Shown: positions 1 to 17,000 of the stretch, piece after piece | How positions within the stretch are numbered: position 1 is the first letter of the stretch | Layout of the letters: the number at the start of each line of letters is the position of its first letter | Made by a program: the position numbers and the translations under genes | The notes under the pieces: model-generated | The model's input: the letters and a program-made list of their open reading frames with translations, nothing else | Database searches by the model: none | What the model was told of the DNA's origin: nothing | From: Eudorina sp. 2006-703-Eu-15 | Taxonomy: Eukaryota > Chlorophyta > Chlorophyceae > Chlamydomonadales > Volvocaceae | DNA: 64,000 nucleotides | Direction of reading: 5' to 3' | Assembly (NCBI GenBank): GCA_003117195.1 | Contig: BDSI01000024.1 | Span: 1,153,168-1,217,167 of the forward strand

Positions 1-3000
1 GCGCCGCCGCCGGATGACGACACGAGGACCCTCTCGGCCATCTGGAACTGATCCCCGCCGGCCGCCAGCATCCGCCTCAGCCGCCACAGCAGCGCCGCCA
101 TCAGCTGCCCCGCCGCCATGTCCTCCAGCAGCAGCTGTCGGAGGCTGCAGGCGGCGGCGGCGACGTCCGCCGCGGACTGGACGAGCTGTGCGGAGCTGCC
201 GCCACCACCACCACCACCACCACCACCACCACCACCACCACCACCACCACCACCACCACCACCGCCGCCGCCGCCGCCACCGCCACCGCTGCGACTCGCG
301 TCACCACCACCCGGCTGCGGCGGAGCCTCGCCGCGGGTGGATGGTTGCGGTGGGGGGTTCCACCGCCTGCTCCTCGGCCGATGCAGTGTCCCGCGAGCTC
401 CGGTACGCGTCAGGCAGGCAGGCCACCCACACCATCAGCTCGCCGCACAGGGTCAGTGTCCCCTGCAGCCGCCCCTGGTCCTCCGCGGCCGGCTCCCCAC
501 CCGCGTCGGGCTTCACGTGGACCCCCTCCCGCGCCCGCGCCCGCTCCCGCTCCGGGTCCAGGTCCAGGTCCCCCTGCCCCAGCAGCGCCAACGCCGCCCG
601 AGACACCAGGTGCAGCGTCTGCCGGGCGGCGAGCCACAGCATGTGCAGCAGCTGCCGAGTGGGCTTGGACGGCCCGCCTGGGGTGTGGGTGATGGGGTCC
701 GGGGCGGCCTGTGGCGCCCCGGTCGACCGCAGGTCGGGCCCGGCGGCCCCCGCTGGTGCCCGGGTCCCCCCCAGGAGCGGTCGCCCGCTCAGCCGTGTAG
801 TCACCGGGGGCGTCGTTATGCAGTCGGCGGCTGATGTCCCTACCGCCGCCATCCGCACCGGCACCGCCGCCGCCGCCCTCGCCGCCGCCGGCACCGTCGC
901 GGCCCGCCAACCGCTCCGTCGGGGCCCCGACGCGAGCGTCCTGCGGCGTGGTGGGCGCGACGACCCACGGGACGGCTGCAGCCGCCGGCTGGTCGACCGC
1001 GGCGCGACCGGTGCAGCTGACCGCGTACCGAGCGAACCAAGAGAGCCAGATGCGCAGGTCGGTGAGGCGCGTTACGTCAGCCTGCGCTAGCAGCTCGGCG
1101 AAACGGTTCCCTCCGGCACCGCCGCCACTGCCGCCGCTCCGGCCTCCTCCACCGCACCCCTGGAGCTTACTGACGTCCCGCACGTCCTGCACCAGCACCC
1201 TCAGAAGCTTCGAGGTGGTGGACAGAATTGAGACGACCTGCCGTACATCGCCGTACGCTAGGATGTGAGCGAGCGTCGGCCACCTGCAGTCCAGCATTGC
1301 CAGCCGCTGAACCGCCGCGTCCCGTGGGTCAGTGCCGGCGCGGACGGCTCGTTCGAACTCCGACCGAAGGGATCGCTCCAGGAGGGGCAGATAGCCGGCG
1401 GCGGCGAGGGCCGCAGGTCGCCCTCTGCCAGTGAGGGGCGAGACGGCAGAGGGCGAGGGAGGAGAAGTCGCAGGGGTGCGACCGAACTGAGGTGGCTGGC
1501 GAATATCATTGGGCTGATTATATGGCAGCGAAGGCTTGTGGTTAAACGCGTTGGAAGCGTGCGCTGAAGGGACATGATGACTATTTTCTTCTCATGTTAC
1601 GCTGAAGTGAAACCGTGATCAGCCTTCCTAAGGGCGACGGTGGTAGCTCGGTTGCTGTTCCCGCGTCGTCGCGTCGCCTTTTCCCGCGTCGCGGGAAAAT
1701 AAGGCACTCTCTGCATTGAGAGACCGCCTAAAGTTCGCGCGCAGCATCGATCGCCGCACGAGGTGGACACAGGGGCATACCGTAGCCTGCAGCCGTGAGC
1801 AGACCCATGGGTCGCGGCACCCACCCCGCCACCCGCCCAGCGGAATGTGTTCCCCTCTCGCAGCTTGTTCCCCTCTCGTGGAATGCAACCCCAGAGGATG
1901 ATATCCCATGTTCCCATCGCTTGTACTGTACGGCATACCGTATACCTTGCCGTACAAATCCCTTTCGCACGCACCCTGCGGGTCGGGCAGCTCCGGCAGC
2001 AGCTCGGGCAGCAACGTCTCCACCGCCACCAAACCCCCGCAAGCTGCCCTCCGGTTGCAGATCCAGGACCGCGTGGACGGCCGCCACCGCCGCCTCCCAG
2101 AACCTCCGCTGCCGCAGCAGCAGCTGCCGCGCGGTGCGCCCCGACGCAGCCGATGCGGCCGAGTCCGCCGGCTGCGGCAGCTGCGCCCCAGCTGGGACGG
2201 CTGCTGCAGCTGCCGCTGCAGTCGCCCACGTGGGAGCCGCAGCAGGGAGCTGCAGCAGCGCCCGCCTGGCGCACTTGAGAGCTGCCCCTGTCAGCTGCAG
2301 AGAGCCCTCAACGAGCACCGGGACCGCTAGGGGCGGCGGCTCGTCCGCCCAGTGGCCCGCCGGCGCCGCCTCGGCGGCCCCAGGGGGCCCCGCGACCGCC
2401 CAGGGTCCCCCGGAGCGCGGGACAGCGCCGACGGCGACGGGGGCAGGGCCCTCCGCGGCATGGCCGGGGTCAGCAGCAAAGGAGGCCGCCGCGGGTTCCC
2501 CCTCCGCCGGCCCCCCTGGGTCTCGCCGCGGTCGCTCCTCGTCATCGTCAGGAACCCTGCACTCGCGCCGCCGTTGACGGCAGTGCGCGCCGCCGGCAGT
2601 CCCGTGCATCGCCGTATGCCGCCGCCGACCGCGCCACCAGGCGCAGCGCCCGCAGACTGAGCTCGAACATGGTTCCTCGGTTGCAGCAGACGGACTGCTC
2701 CGGAGGCATCTCAGCGCACATCATGCTCCAGCCCTCCAGCGCTGCGACCAAACCCACGAGGTACAGGCCAGTGCGGGAGGCCCGCGGGTCGGTGTCGTCG
2801 CCGCCGCCGCCGCCGCTGCCGCCGCTGCCGCCGCCGCCGCCGCCGCCCGCACCGCTCTGCCGCACGGAGGCCTCCAGGACCTGTTGCTCAGTCATGCCGT
2901 ACAGTGAACCACCCCCTTCGCCGGAGAAAAGTTGTGAGACGGTGTGGGCGGCCAGCGCGTACTGCAGGTTGGTGCCCGACATTATGGTAATGGTTGCGCA

Positions 3001-4131
3001 GAGGAATTGATCGCGATGCTCCGAGCCCAATGAGCAGCGACCGCCGCCTCGGCCTCCGCCACTGTCGCCGCCGCCCCCGCCGTCACCGCCGCCGCCGCCG
3101 GCGCGTGCTTGGTCCCTGGTTGGGATGGTTTACAGAAAGTTCGTGAGGCCGGCTAGGACGTGGCTCAGGGCGTCGTGCTGCGACCCGTCCCTGGACCCCG
3201 CCAGCAGCAGGGCGCGGCTGCAGTGCTCCAGCACTCCGCTGTCGGCCATCGCCTGAACCGCCGCCACCGCCAGCGGGAGGGCGTTCGCCACGCCGTGGCT
3301 CGCCGTCGCCGAGGGCGTGGCTGCCCCGGCCGCCGAGGGGGTGGCTGCCTAGTGTGCGTCGGCACCGGCGGACGCGTTGGCACCGGCGGCGGATGCGTCG
3401 GCACCGGCGGATGCGTCTGATTTGGGGCTGGCGCGGGCAGCCGGCGGCAAACCCATCTCACACGGCGTCCTCACCACAGCTGCCACAGCGCGTAACAGGT
3501 CCCCCACAATGGTGGCCAAGCAACCCAGTAAGCCGACGGTCAGCTGCGGCCGTCGGTGGTTGACCTGCGCCTCCGCCTCCGCCGCCCCCGCCGCCGCCGC
3601 CCCCGCCGCCGCCGCCCCCGCCGCCGCCGCCCCCGCCGCCGCCGTCGCCGCCGCCGCCAGCAGTGCGCTTGTCGCCGTGAGGAAGTTGGTCCGGACCAGG
3701 AGGCGCACCGTCAGCAAGCAGGCGCCGCTCAGGGGAACGCCGCGCGACTCGCTCTCCTCCGTTTCATGCTCCAATAAAAACACCAGAGATGCCGTGAGGA
3801 GGTCCAGGAGGTCCAGGTGGGCTCTTTGCGTCGCGGGGTCCAGCCGTGGGCCCGGGGGCAGCGACGCCGCGCGCGTCGCGGCCGCGAGCAGCACCACCAT
3901 CGACTCGCAGCGCTCCGGCCGGTGCCAGGTGCTGCGGATCCTGACCTCGACCGCATCCCTTCCGGGATCCGAAGCTCCAGGGACAATTATGCGCAGCAGG
4001 GCGCGGAGCCCGTCGGAGGCCGCGGTGAGTTGCGCTGCAGGCAGGGACAAGCCGCGAAGAGACCGGAGCGCAGCCGCGGCGTTGAGGACGGGCTCGAAGG
4101 CGCGGCTTATGGTGAATGAGGGCGCGAGATC
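1..4131 (-). pseudogene. Ala/Gly-rich hypothetical gene, interrupted (partial at window edge)
   Basis: No family recognised. Read on the minus strand, long stretches show natural protein composition, with helix-like segments such as LLGCLATIVGDLLRAVAAVV, MFELSLRALRLVARSAAAYG, RFWEAAVAAVHAVLDL and LLHMLWLAARQTLHLVSRAA. Approximate coding blocks are 4131-3134 (donor GTAAAC), about 2961-1972, and 1429-1 after an acceptor CACTGGCAG. The frame is broken: a TAG at 3349-3351 lies inside a frame that stays coding on both sides, and the frame changes near 2590, 2030, 870 and 330. Each change is in the same direction, as if one base were extra; at about 2030 removing one G from a GGGGG run restores LRGLVAVETLLPELLPELP. 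Gly and Ala tracts lie at two of the breaks. It could be a decayed gene or a normal gene with base-call errors. No start ATG is visible in the frame near 4131, so a 5' exon may be missing. The other end runs off the window. Confidence 0.5.
202..288. repeat. (CCA)n/(CCG)n trinucleotide repeat
   Basis: About twenty CCA units are followed by CCG units. On the minus strand this is a polyglycine tract in the interrupted gene. It lies just downstream of one of that gene's frame changes, so slippage or miscounting here is a plausible cause. Confidence 0.9.
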
Positions 4132-5118
4132 TTAACTGTGAGCGATACCGCCTGCCTTTATCTGGGTATTGACAGGCGAATGGATGGCTGCATCGCTGCC
4201 GTTGTGGACGTTTCTCCAAGCAGGCCTTGGTGGTGCAGTGATAAGTTTGGCGCGGATCGGTGACGAGGTGTACGACGACGATCTGCAAACATGGACCGCG
4301 CCACCTCCTTCGAAAATCCTGAAAATCACCTGCAGTTTATAAAGCTCATAATTTTGGGGCCCTATTCATTTACCAGGGAAAATAGCATTCAAGGCAGGCC
4401 GGGGAAACATTCCTGAGTGTTTCGGTAATGTTCGACGGCAGGGCAGCTGCAACCACAGCCACTGCAGGGATTCGAAGGGCATCACCGGTTCCAGGAGTCT
4501 AACAGGTAACCGCCGCGTTGCCTGAAGCACGCGTTTCCTGGCGTCGCGGATGCATATGGGAGGGTAACCATATGGCACCTCGGGATGGCACCAGAGAATG
4601 TTTTGGCGGTAGGCAGGTGTGCAACTCAGGAAACGCAGATTTGCCTTTCCTTCGTCGTAAAGTCTCGAAAATAATGGGCACATATAGACATCCATATATG
4701 TCAGCCCGTCAGGTATCACGTCTTGTAAAGCTCACGAAAACGTTGAATGACAGGGCACATTCGCGCGCGCGCGCGGCTGGGGGTGAGCAACCGGGGTGTA
4801 CCAGGCTTGCCCAGCTCGCCACCCGCCCCACCATCGAGACACAAATGGGTGGCAGCCCCACAGGGTGCCGCGCCGGCGCTCCACCCAAAACTGTTGGCAT
4901 AATGCATGCCGCGCACATGCATGCGAATACGGAATACCGTATATCGTGACAGTGACAAATGTGTGTCGCCGTCAGCCAAAATGCAGCTCCACGCACGCAA
5001 GGGTGAAGATCGCGCGCCTGGGCACGCCAACATAAATACCGTACGGGGTGTTTGCCGGCGCCTGGCCGGCCGCGCCGTCGACCAAGCTGCTCGGAATCAC
5101 GAAAAAACTCTTCCCAGC

Positions 5119-5142
5119 CACACACACACACACACACACACA
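5119..5142. repeat. (CA)n microsatellite
   Basis: Twelve CA units. It sits about 90 bp from the hairpin-bearing repeat at 5231-5330, which is also followed by short CA-rich sequence. The second copy of that repeat directly abuts a long (GT)n run. Confidence 0.95.
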
Positions 5143-5230
5143 TTCATGTCGGGCGGGTCTCTTATCTAAACACACACACATGCCCCGGGTGCACGGCACC
5201 CTTGTGGTCCCGTGCTGTGTCTCCTCGCCC

Positions 5231-5330
5231 CTCTCCCAGTTCCCTGGGAGAGTGCTTCGGCGGTCTCCCGTATGGGGCGGGTTAGCGCCCCCGGCCAGCG
5301 TCGGCCCGGCAGATGTGTAACGATTCACAC
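5231..5330 (-). repeat. Dispersed hairpin-bearing repeat, copy A
   Basis: About 100 bp, the inverted counterpart of 8561-8662. Both share the core reading TTAGCGCCCCCGGCCAGCGT and the end CGATTCACAC. The 5' end forms a perfect 9-bp stem (CTCTCCCAG/CTGGGAGAG) with a 4-base loop at 5231-5252. The stem sequence differs from copy B while pairing is kept. Confidence 0.85.
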
Positions 5331-5805
5331 ATGCACACACACATACACATGCACACACTCCCGCGCGCACGCACGCCGTACACTACGCGTGTACGAAAAA
5401 TAAGTTGCGTGCGGAAATCCGCTACAGATACACGGTACTAGGGCCCAAACTGTTGCCCAGAGAGCCCGCTGCCCCTGCGCCACGCAGGAAGTTGATCACC
5501 ATTCACCCTGTAACTCGGGGCCTCCCCCCACACATCTGCTTGGCAGCCTGCCTACGAATACGCACGTTTGCTTGGCAGCCGAATCACGCTGCCCTCCGCT
5601 CTGAGGACCACCCGGGAGGGGGTCGGGGTGTATCACCCAAGGGGTCGTGGGAAACAAAACCTCACCCGCATCAAAAAACTATGTTAGATGCAACAGGAAC
5701 AGAAGGGTCCGTACAACACGTGTGCGTCCTGGCATTGTGTGAGAGCCTTCATCATTTCCCCCGCAGGGCGGCTGCCGACTGCACAATCCGCCGCAGCTAT
5801 CACCT

Positions 5806-11676
<5,871 letters not shown>

Positions 11677-13905
11677 GTTGCTTTGACACGTAAGCAAAGT
11701 CCGAAATCAAGACCGCTTAAGACTAATGGTGCCCATCGACCAAAGCTTCTCTTCCGGTGTGGAAGTAAATTTTGGTATGTCCTGGGCTTCCGTCAGTTTG
11801 GTTACTTGCGTACGTAATAGAGAGTTCGTGCGGATCCAAGGGCTCAGAATATAAACTGTACGTAATCTTATAGTGCTTTTATACATATTGTATGATATGT
11901 TGAACTGCGTATTTTCTTCGTATTGGATTAGAGAGATTGCTACCCGTATGTCGTTAATAGATCAGCAGACCCGATCGGCAGAATGTCATGCAGCCGTCAA
12001 ATTAATTTCCACACTTACATTAACTTATTGTGCCTGAATAATGCAGCCCAGCGGAACCTGGAACCCTTTACAGGCCATAGACAGTAATGGGTTTCCTTGT
12101 CATTCTTAAGTTCAGTGGCCCCATGATTATCGTATGGACACAATTTGTCGGTATCCAGGCCATTCCCATCTTTTGCAGCTCTGAAACATTCGTCGACCCA
12201 CGGGACCGCCTCCACGGCTGTGGGCGTGCCGCGTATAAAAGCCATTGAGCTGCACGATTTTTGATGACATCTGGCGGCAACGGCGCACGCGGCACCGGCT
12301 GCGGCCGGTAGTGGTGGTAGTGGCGCATGCATAGCATAGACTGTCAGCTGTAACAGTGTTGTGCTGACTAGCCGAAGCCTGGATCTCGCTTCTGAGAAGG
12401 ACGTTACAAGTAAGGACGGAGGGACGGCAACAAAAACCAACAGACCCCATCTCATGGCCTAACCATGGGGGGGGTGACCGTCCCGTGGTTTGTCTCTGGT
12501 GCCCGCCCCCGCCGACGTCTTCACCAATATGCGACATTGACACGCGCGACGTGTGATGGGCCGGTCCGCGCCCGTCTGCGCGCGCCGTACAATGACGTCG
12601 GAATGCGGAAAACGACCATTGCAGTGATACGAAGAGTCCCTCAGCCTCGATACCTCGAGGCAAGGCAGGGTTGCTTGGGTGGAGAGCAGTATCTGCTGGA
12701 CAGCAGGCCACACACACACACAGTGCCTCTGCGGCAGCGGCCGATCCTCCCCTCGCAATGCCCCGCGCACACAGCACAGCGCCGCACACGTCAAATCGCG
12801 ACCCTCCGGGGGCTTCACCCCGGGATGCCCCCTGATGATGACCCATGCGTGGGTCCACCATGGCGCCACACAAAACGTAGTCAAACTATAAAACTAAAAC
12901 CTTAAACCGACATCATAAATCTAGGTGAGGGGCTATATGTCGTACTAAGCACGACCATGGCGGCTTAACCACTTCGCTGGTGGCACACTCCAGGGAAGGG
13001 GGACGGAGGAACACCCCCTGTGAGGGGCTGCACTTTACAACCCGTCATACCCACTCTACCGCCCTTGGTGCTAGAAGGCAGGGCTATACAATCTAAGGCC
13101 TGGGCGAGCCGGGCATGCTAAGAATCTGGAGGCAGCTCTAAGCCGGGAGGCGCGACATGTCACGCACGGTCCGAAGTTCTAAAGCCGGCGCCCAACGAAG
13201 GGTGTATATACACCGACCTCCCTTGGGGCTGGAAGCTATGGGCCTGTTTAGGCCATTGCCATGAGCACATGAATGGACTAGCTGCGTTCCGGTCGCTAAG
13301 ATGACGTTTGTGAGGGCGGGGCGGGCGGGACGGTGCGGCCTGCCCGGATGAGCCTCCCCCACCCACCCACCCACCCACCCCGGCTCCCCAATCCTCTACC
13401 TGCCCTCCCTCCCTCCCGTCCCTCCCGTCCCTCCGCCCTCCCTCCACCAGCATTCCGCCATTGCGAAGCCCCCACCCCCCAAATTTCCACCTCGCCACCC
13501 TCCCCCACCACTGCCTTCACCCCCATCATCGCCAGCGCCACGTCTCGCGCTACGTTTGAAGACAAGCCCGCCACCACCGCACCGGGGCGTGGCCCACCAC
13601 CCGGGCCAAGTGGCCGCGCATCAAGTCCCGGGAGGGTCCCACTAAAACCACCCCTGTGGGCGTGTAACCACTCCATCTGCTTTATCCGCCTTCCCCCTCG
13701 GCCGCCCTCCTCTTTCTCTCGCCCCCCCCCACATGTGTTTGCTTGACTTCGCCTCTCGCGGCGCCGTTTGTTTCTCACACATGTATGGTTGATGCCCTGC
13801 TCCCAGAGCGGCTTCCCTCCAACATCCCACGCTCCACACAGCATCCCCTTCCGCGCCTCCCAACACCACCTGCCGTTGGTTGCCGGTCTCAGTACTCCCT
13901 CCCGG

Positions 13906-13910
13906 TTACA
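13906..13910 (-). terminator. Possible TGTAA polyadenylation signal
   Basis: TTACA on the plus strand reads TGTAA on the minus strand, about 183 nt past the stop of the wall-protein gene. TGTAA is the usual polyadenylation signal of volvocine algae. A five-base match can occur by chance. Confidence 0.35.
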
Positions 13911-13971
13911 GCCGGGGCACATAGGGCCAAGGAGCGCCCTCCCAGCAGCAGGCATCCGGATCCGGATGATG

Positions 13972-14021
13972 GTGGTTAGGATGGTGGTTAGGATGGTGGT
14001 TAGGATGGTGGTTAGGATAGT
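13972..14021. repeat. 12-bp tandem repeat (GGATGGTGGTTA)
   Basis: Four near-perfect tandem units in the 3' flank of the proline-rich wall-protein gene. Confidence 0.9.
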
Positions 14022-14092
14022 GCTCGTTGGCATGGGGATCGGTCCTAGCGAGGCTGGGGCTGAGGGTTCAGACCATGTCCCCTCCCCTCTCA

Positions 14093-17000
14093 TCACCGCT
14101 GGCCTCGCAGCTTCGGCGACGCGGGCACAGGCGGCGGTGGAGACGGGATCTTCCGATTCTTGGGCGGTGACGGCGGCGGCGGCGGCGACGGCGACGGCGG
14201 AGGTGACGGCGACGGCGGAGGTGACGGTGAGGGGGGCATAGGCGGCGGCGGGGACTGCTTCTTGCCCTTCGGGGGCGGCCGCAGCGGCAGTGATGGGGTC
14301 GACGGCGGGGGCGGGCTTGGCGGCGGTGGGCGGAGCTTCTTGGTCTTTGGCGGCGGCAAGCTCGGGACGGACGGCGCCGGTGACGGCGGCGAATGCGGTG
14401 ACGGCGGCGGCGGGGGGCGGAGTTTCTTGGCAACGGGCGGCGGCTGCTTACCATCATGTAGTTGCGCGAAGGCGGGATCAGAGGGGGGTAGTCTCCCCGG
14501 GGGCGGGTTGGGCGGGGGGTAGGGGGAGGGGTAGGGCGCGGGCGAAGGTGGCCTGGGCGGTGGCGAGGGGGGGCTGGGCGGGGTGGGCGCTGGGGAGGGA
14601 GGGGGCGAGCGATCTGGCGGCGGTGGGGGCGGTGGCGGAGGACTGAAGGGCGAGGGGGCGTGGGGATGGCGGCCTGGGGCTCGGCGGCGGCCGGGGTGGC
14701 GGTGACGGTGGGTCCGGCGGCAGCGGCGACGGCGGGTTCGGGGGCGAGGGTGGCGGGGGCTCGGCGGCGGCGGAGGTGGTGGGCTCGGCGGCGGCGGCGG
14801 CGGCGGGCTGGGCGGGGGTGGGTCTGGCGGCGGCGGGCTGGGCGGCAGCGGCGGCGGCGGACTCGGTGGCGGCGGGCTGGGCGGTGGTGGGAGAGGTGGG
14901 CTGGGTGGCTGCGGGCTGGGCGGTACTGGCGGCGGCGGGGAGGGCGGTGGGCTTGGGGGAGGAGGGGATGGAGGCTGCGGTGGAGAGGGTGGGGGGGGCT
15001 GGGGGGTGGTGACGGTGGCGGGTTGGGCGACGGTGGGGGTCTCGGCGGGGGCGGAGAGGGGGAGGGCGGCGGAGGTGGCGGCGGCGGATGCGGGAGCGAC
15101 GGCGGCGGGGACGGATTGGGCGGCGGTGGATTCGGGCTGGGCGGAGGTGGCGGCGGCGGGCTGGGTGGTGCTGGCGGCGGTGGACTTGGAGGCGGCCGGG
15201 GCGGCGGGCTGGGAGGCAGGGGCCTGGGCGGGAAAGGTGACGGCGGAGGCGGCGGGGGCGGTGACGGGGGAGGGCCCGGCGGAGGATTGGGGCTGGGCGG
15301 CGGGCTGGGCGGCGGCGGTGGTGGCGGGCTGGGCGGCGGCGGTGGCGGCGGCGGCGGGCTTGGCGGTAAGGGTGGCGGTGGCGGGCTGGGTGAAGGGGGC
15401 GGTGGCGGACTTGGTGGAGGCGGCGGCGGCGGGCTAGGCGGCGGCGGTGGTGACGGACTGGGCGGCAGCGGCGGCGGCGGGCTGGGCGGTGGACTGGGAG
15501 GCGGACTGGGCGGCCGGGGCGGCGGTGGGCTTGGGGGCGGTGGTGGGCTGGGCGATGGCGGCGGCGGTGGCGGCCGCGGCGGCCACGGTGGCGGCGGCGG
15601 CGACGGGGGCGGCGGCGGGCTGGGCGGCGGTGGCGGAGAGGGGCAACACAGGTCGGGGCTGTCGGTGTATTTGATCCCCGACGGCAGTACGGCGGTGGCG
15701 CCGCCGCCGCTGAGGCAGGCCACCGCCACCGAGCCGCTGACTGCGAACATGGTCATGGCGGAGCCGCAGGGCACGCCGGCGAAGGCGGAGAACAGCAACG
15801 GCCCCACTCCGAAACCGGTTATAATGGTGTTGGCAATCGGCCGCGAGAACACCGGGCCCTGCAGGGATGATGTGTACGTGCGCAGCGAGGGCATTGATAT
15901 GATAGTGGATCAGTGTTGGCATGATGTGGGGACATGAGCACGTCGCCCTTACACCAGCTTAGGTAAGGCCGGCCGAAGGTACGGCACTGTACGGCACAGC
16001 CGTATCATCCCGACCGAACCTCCGACACCCCTCTCCCAGTCCACTGTTGTACAGTAATGATATGATAATATAAGTATTATGTAAATTGATAATTAATAAC
16101 GCAGGAGCACAGAAGAATCGTGCACAATACCAACGACCCCGTTCTCCCACAATGTGTTAATTGAACTTCCAAAAAATTGTCAAAACCGAAAGACTATAAA
16201 CAGCGCAGCGCCATCGCACGAGGGCCCATGAGCTCCGGTGACAAGGGCGCCATGTGGTGCCTAACTAGGCACACAGGGGGGAGTGATACCCTCCCTCAAG
16301 GGTGGAGGCGGCCTGGGGGCATCCCCTCCCCGCGGCGGCGTCCTCCACAACGCCACGAGAAGACATTCCTAAACCCTAGACCACATCCGGCGACGGTATA
16401 ACCACACGGCCGCGCCACGCAAACACAACGCGCTCGGGCACGCGCCCCGCGGGGTCCCACCCTCAGCGGCAAGGCTAGGGTGGCACACACCCTCCTCAAG
16501 GGAGCACACAGGACGCGGACGGAGCCGAAAGCCTCCACACTCCTTTTCTATCCCCCCCGCCCTTTTTGCATTCCCCCCTTCATAACCCCTTCGTTTCTGT
16601 CATGGGCAACCTGGGGTGGTGCCCCTTAGGGCCCGCAACCCTGACACCGGTGCAACGGGTCCAGAGAGACACAGCTGCGTGGGAGCCTCCCCTTCCACCC
16701 CTTGACCCGACCTCCGCAACCCCTTCCCCCTCCCCCTGTTGAGCTGCAGCGCCCCCTAGAGGCCTCGCTGCGGTACAAGTACGGCCTGGACACACGGTGT
16801 GCCACCGACCCCGCCGCCCGCCCTCCCAATCCCTTTTCCCCCCTGGCTACCGTGCACCCCCTTCCGCCCCATGAGACACGCAGTCCCGAGATGATCGTGT
16901 ACGGCAACGGTGCCGTACCACCCTCCCCCGACCGACCGTGTCGTACCTGGATGGTGTAGCCGTAGCGGCCGTCCGTGAGCTGCTGACAGACGAAGGGTGA

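Larger units (their letters stand above)
4136..5805. other. Intergenic region between the interrupted gene and the amylase 3' end
   Basis: No supported gene. It holds a (CA)n run, one copy of a hairpin-bearing dispersed repeat, and moderately AT-rich sequence at 4136-4720. A minus-strand open frame of 117 codons at 4366-4719 has no recognisable domain and was not accepted. Confidence 0.6.
11677..14092. other. Intergenic region: amylase upstream flank and wall-protein 3' flank
   Basis: The first 330 bp upstream of the amylase ATG (11677-12010) are strikingly AT-rich for this window, with TATA-like stretches near 11848 and 11880, and may hold the promoter. From about 12440 to 13320 the sequence is GC-rich with short direct and inverted motifs, some resembling 16190-16510, and could be mobile-element remnants. 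No open frame here shows a recognisable domain. Confidence 0.5.

Noticed and set aside
14..1090. Long plus-strand open frame with polyhistidine, and the overlapping polyproline frame 118-834
   Set aside because: Both are shadows of the CCA/CCG repeat and of the minus-strand coding sequence, which has far more natural composition.
4366..4719. Minus-strand frame of 117 codons
   Set aside because: No domain, no splice context, and base composition unlike the confirmed exons. It could be a 5' exon of the neighbouring gene but cannot be supported.
12015..12905. Overlapping open frames on both strands
   Set aside because: No recognisable domain or splice pattern. The sequence looks like non-coding or mobile-element debris.
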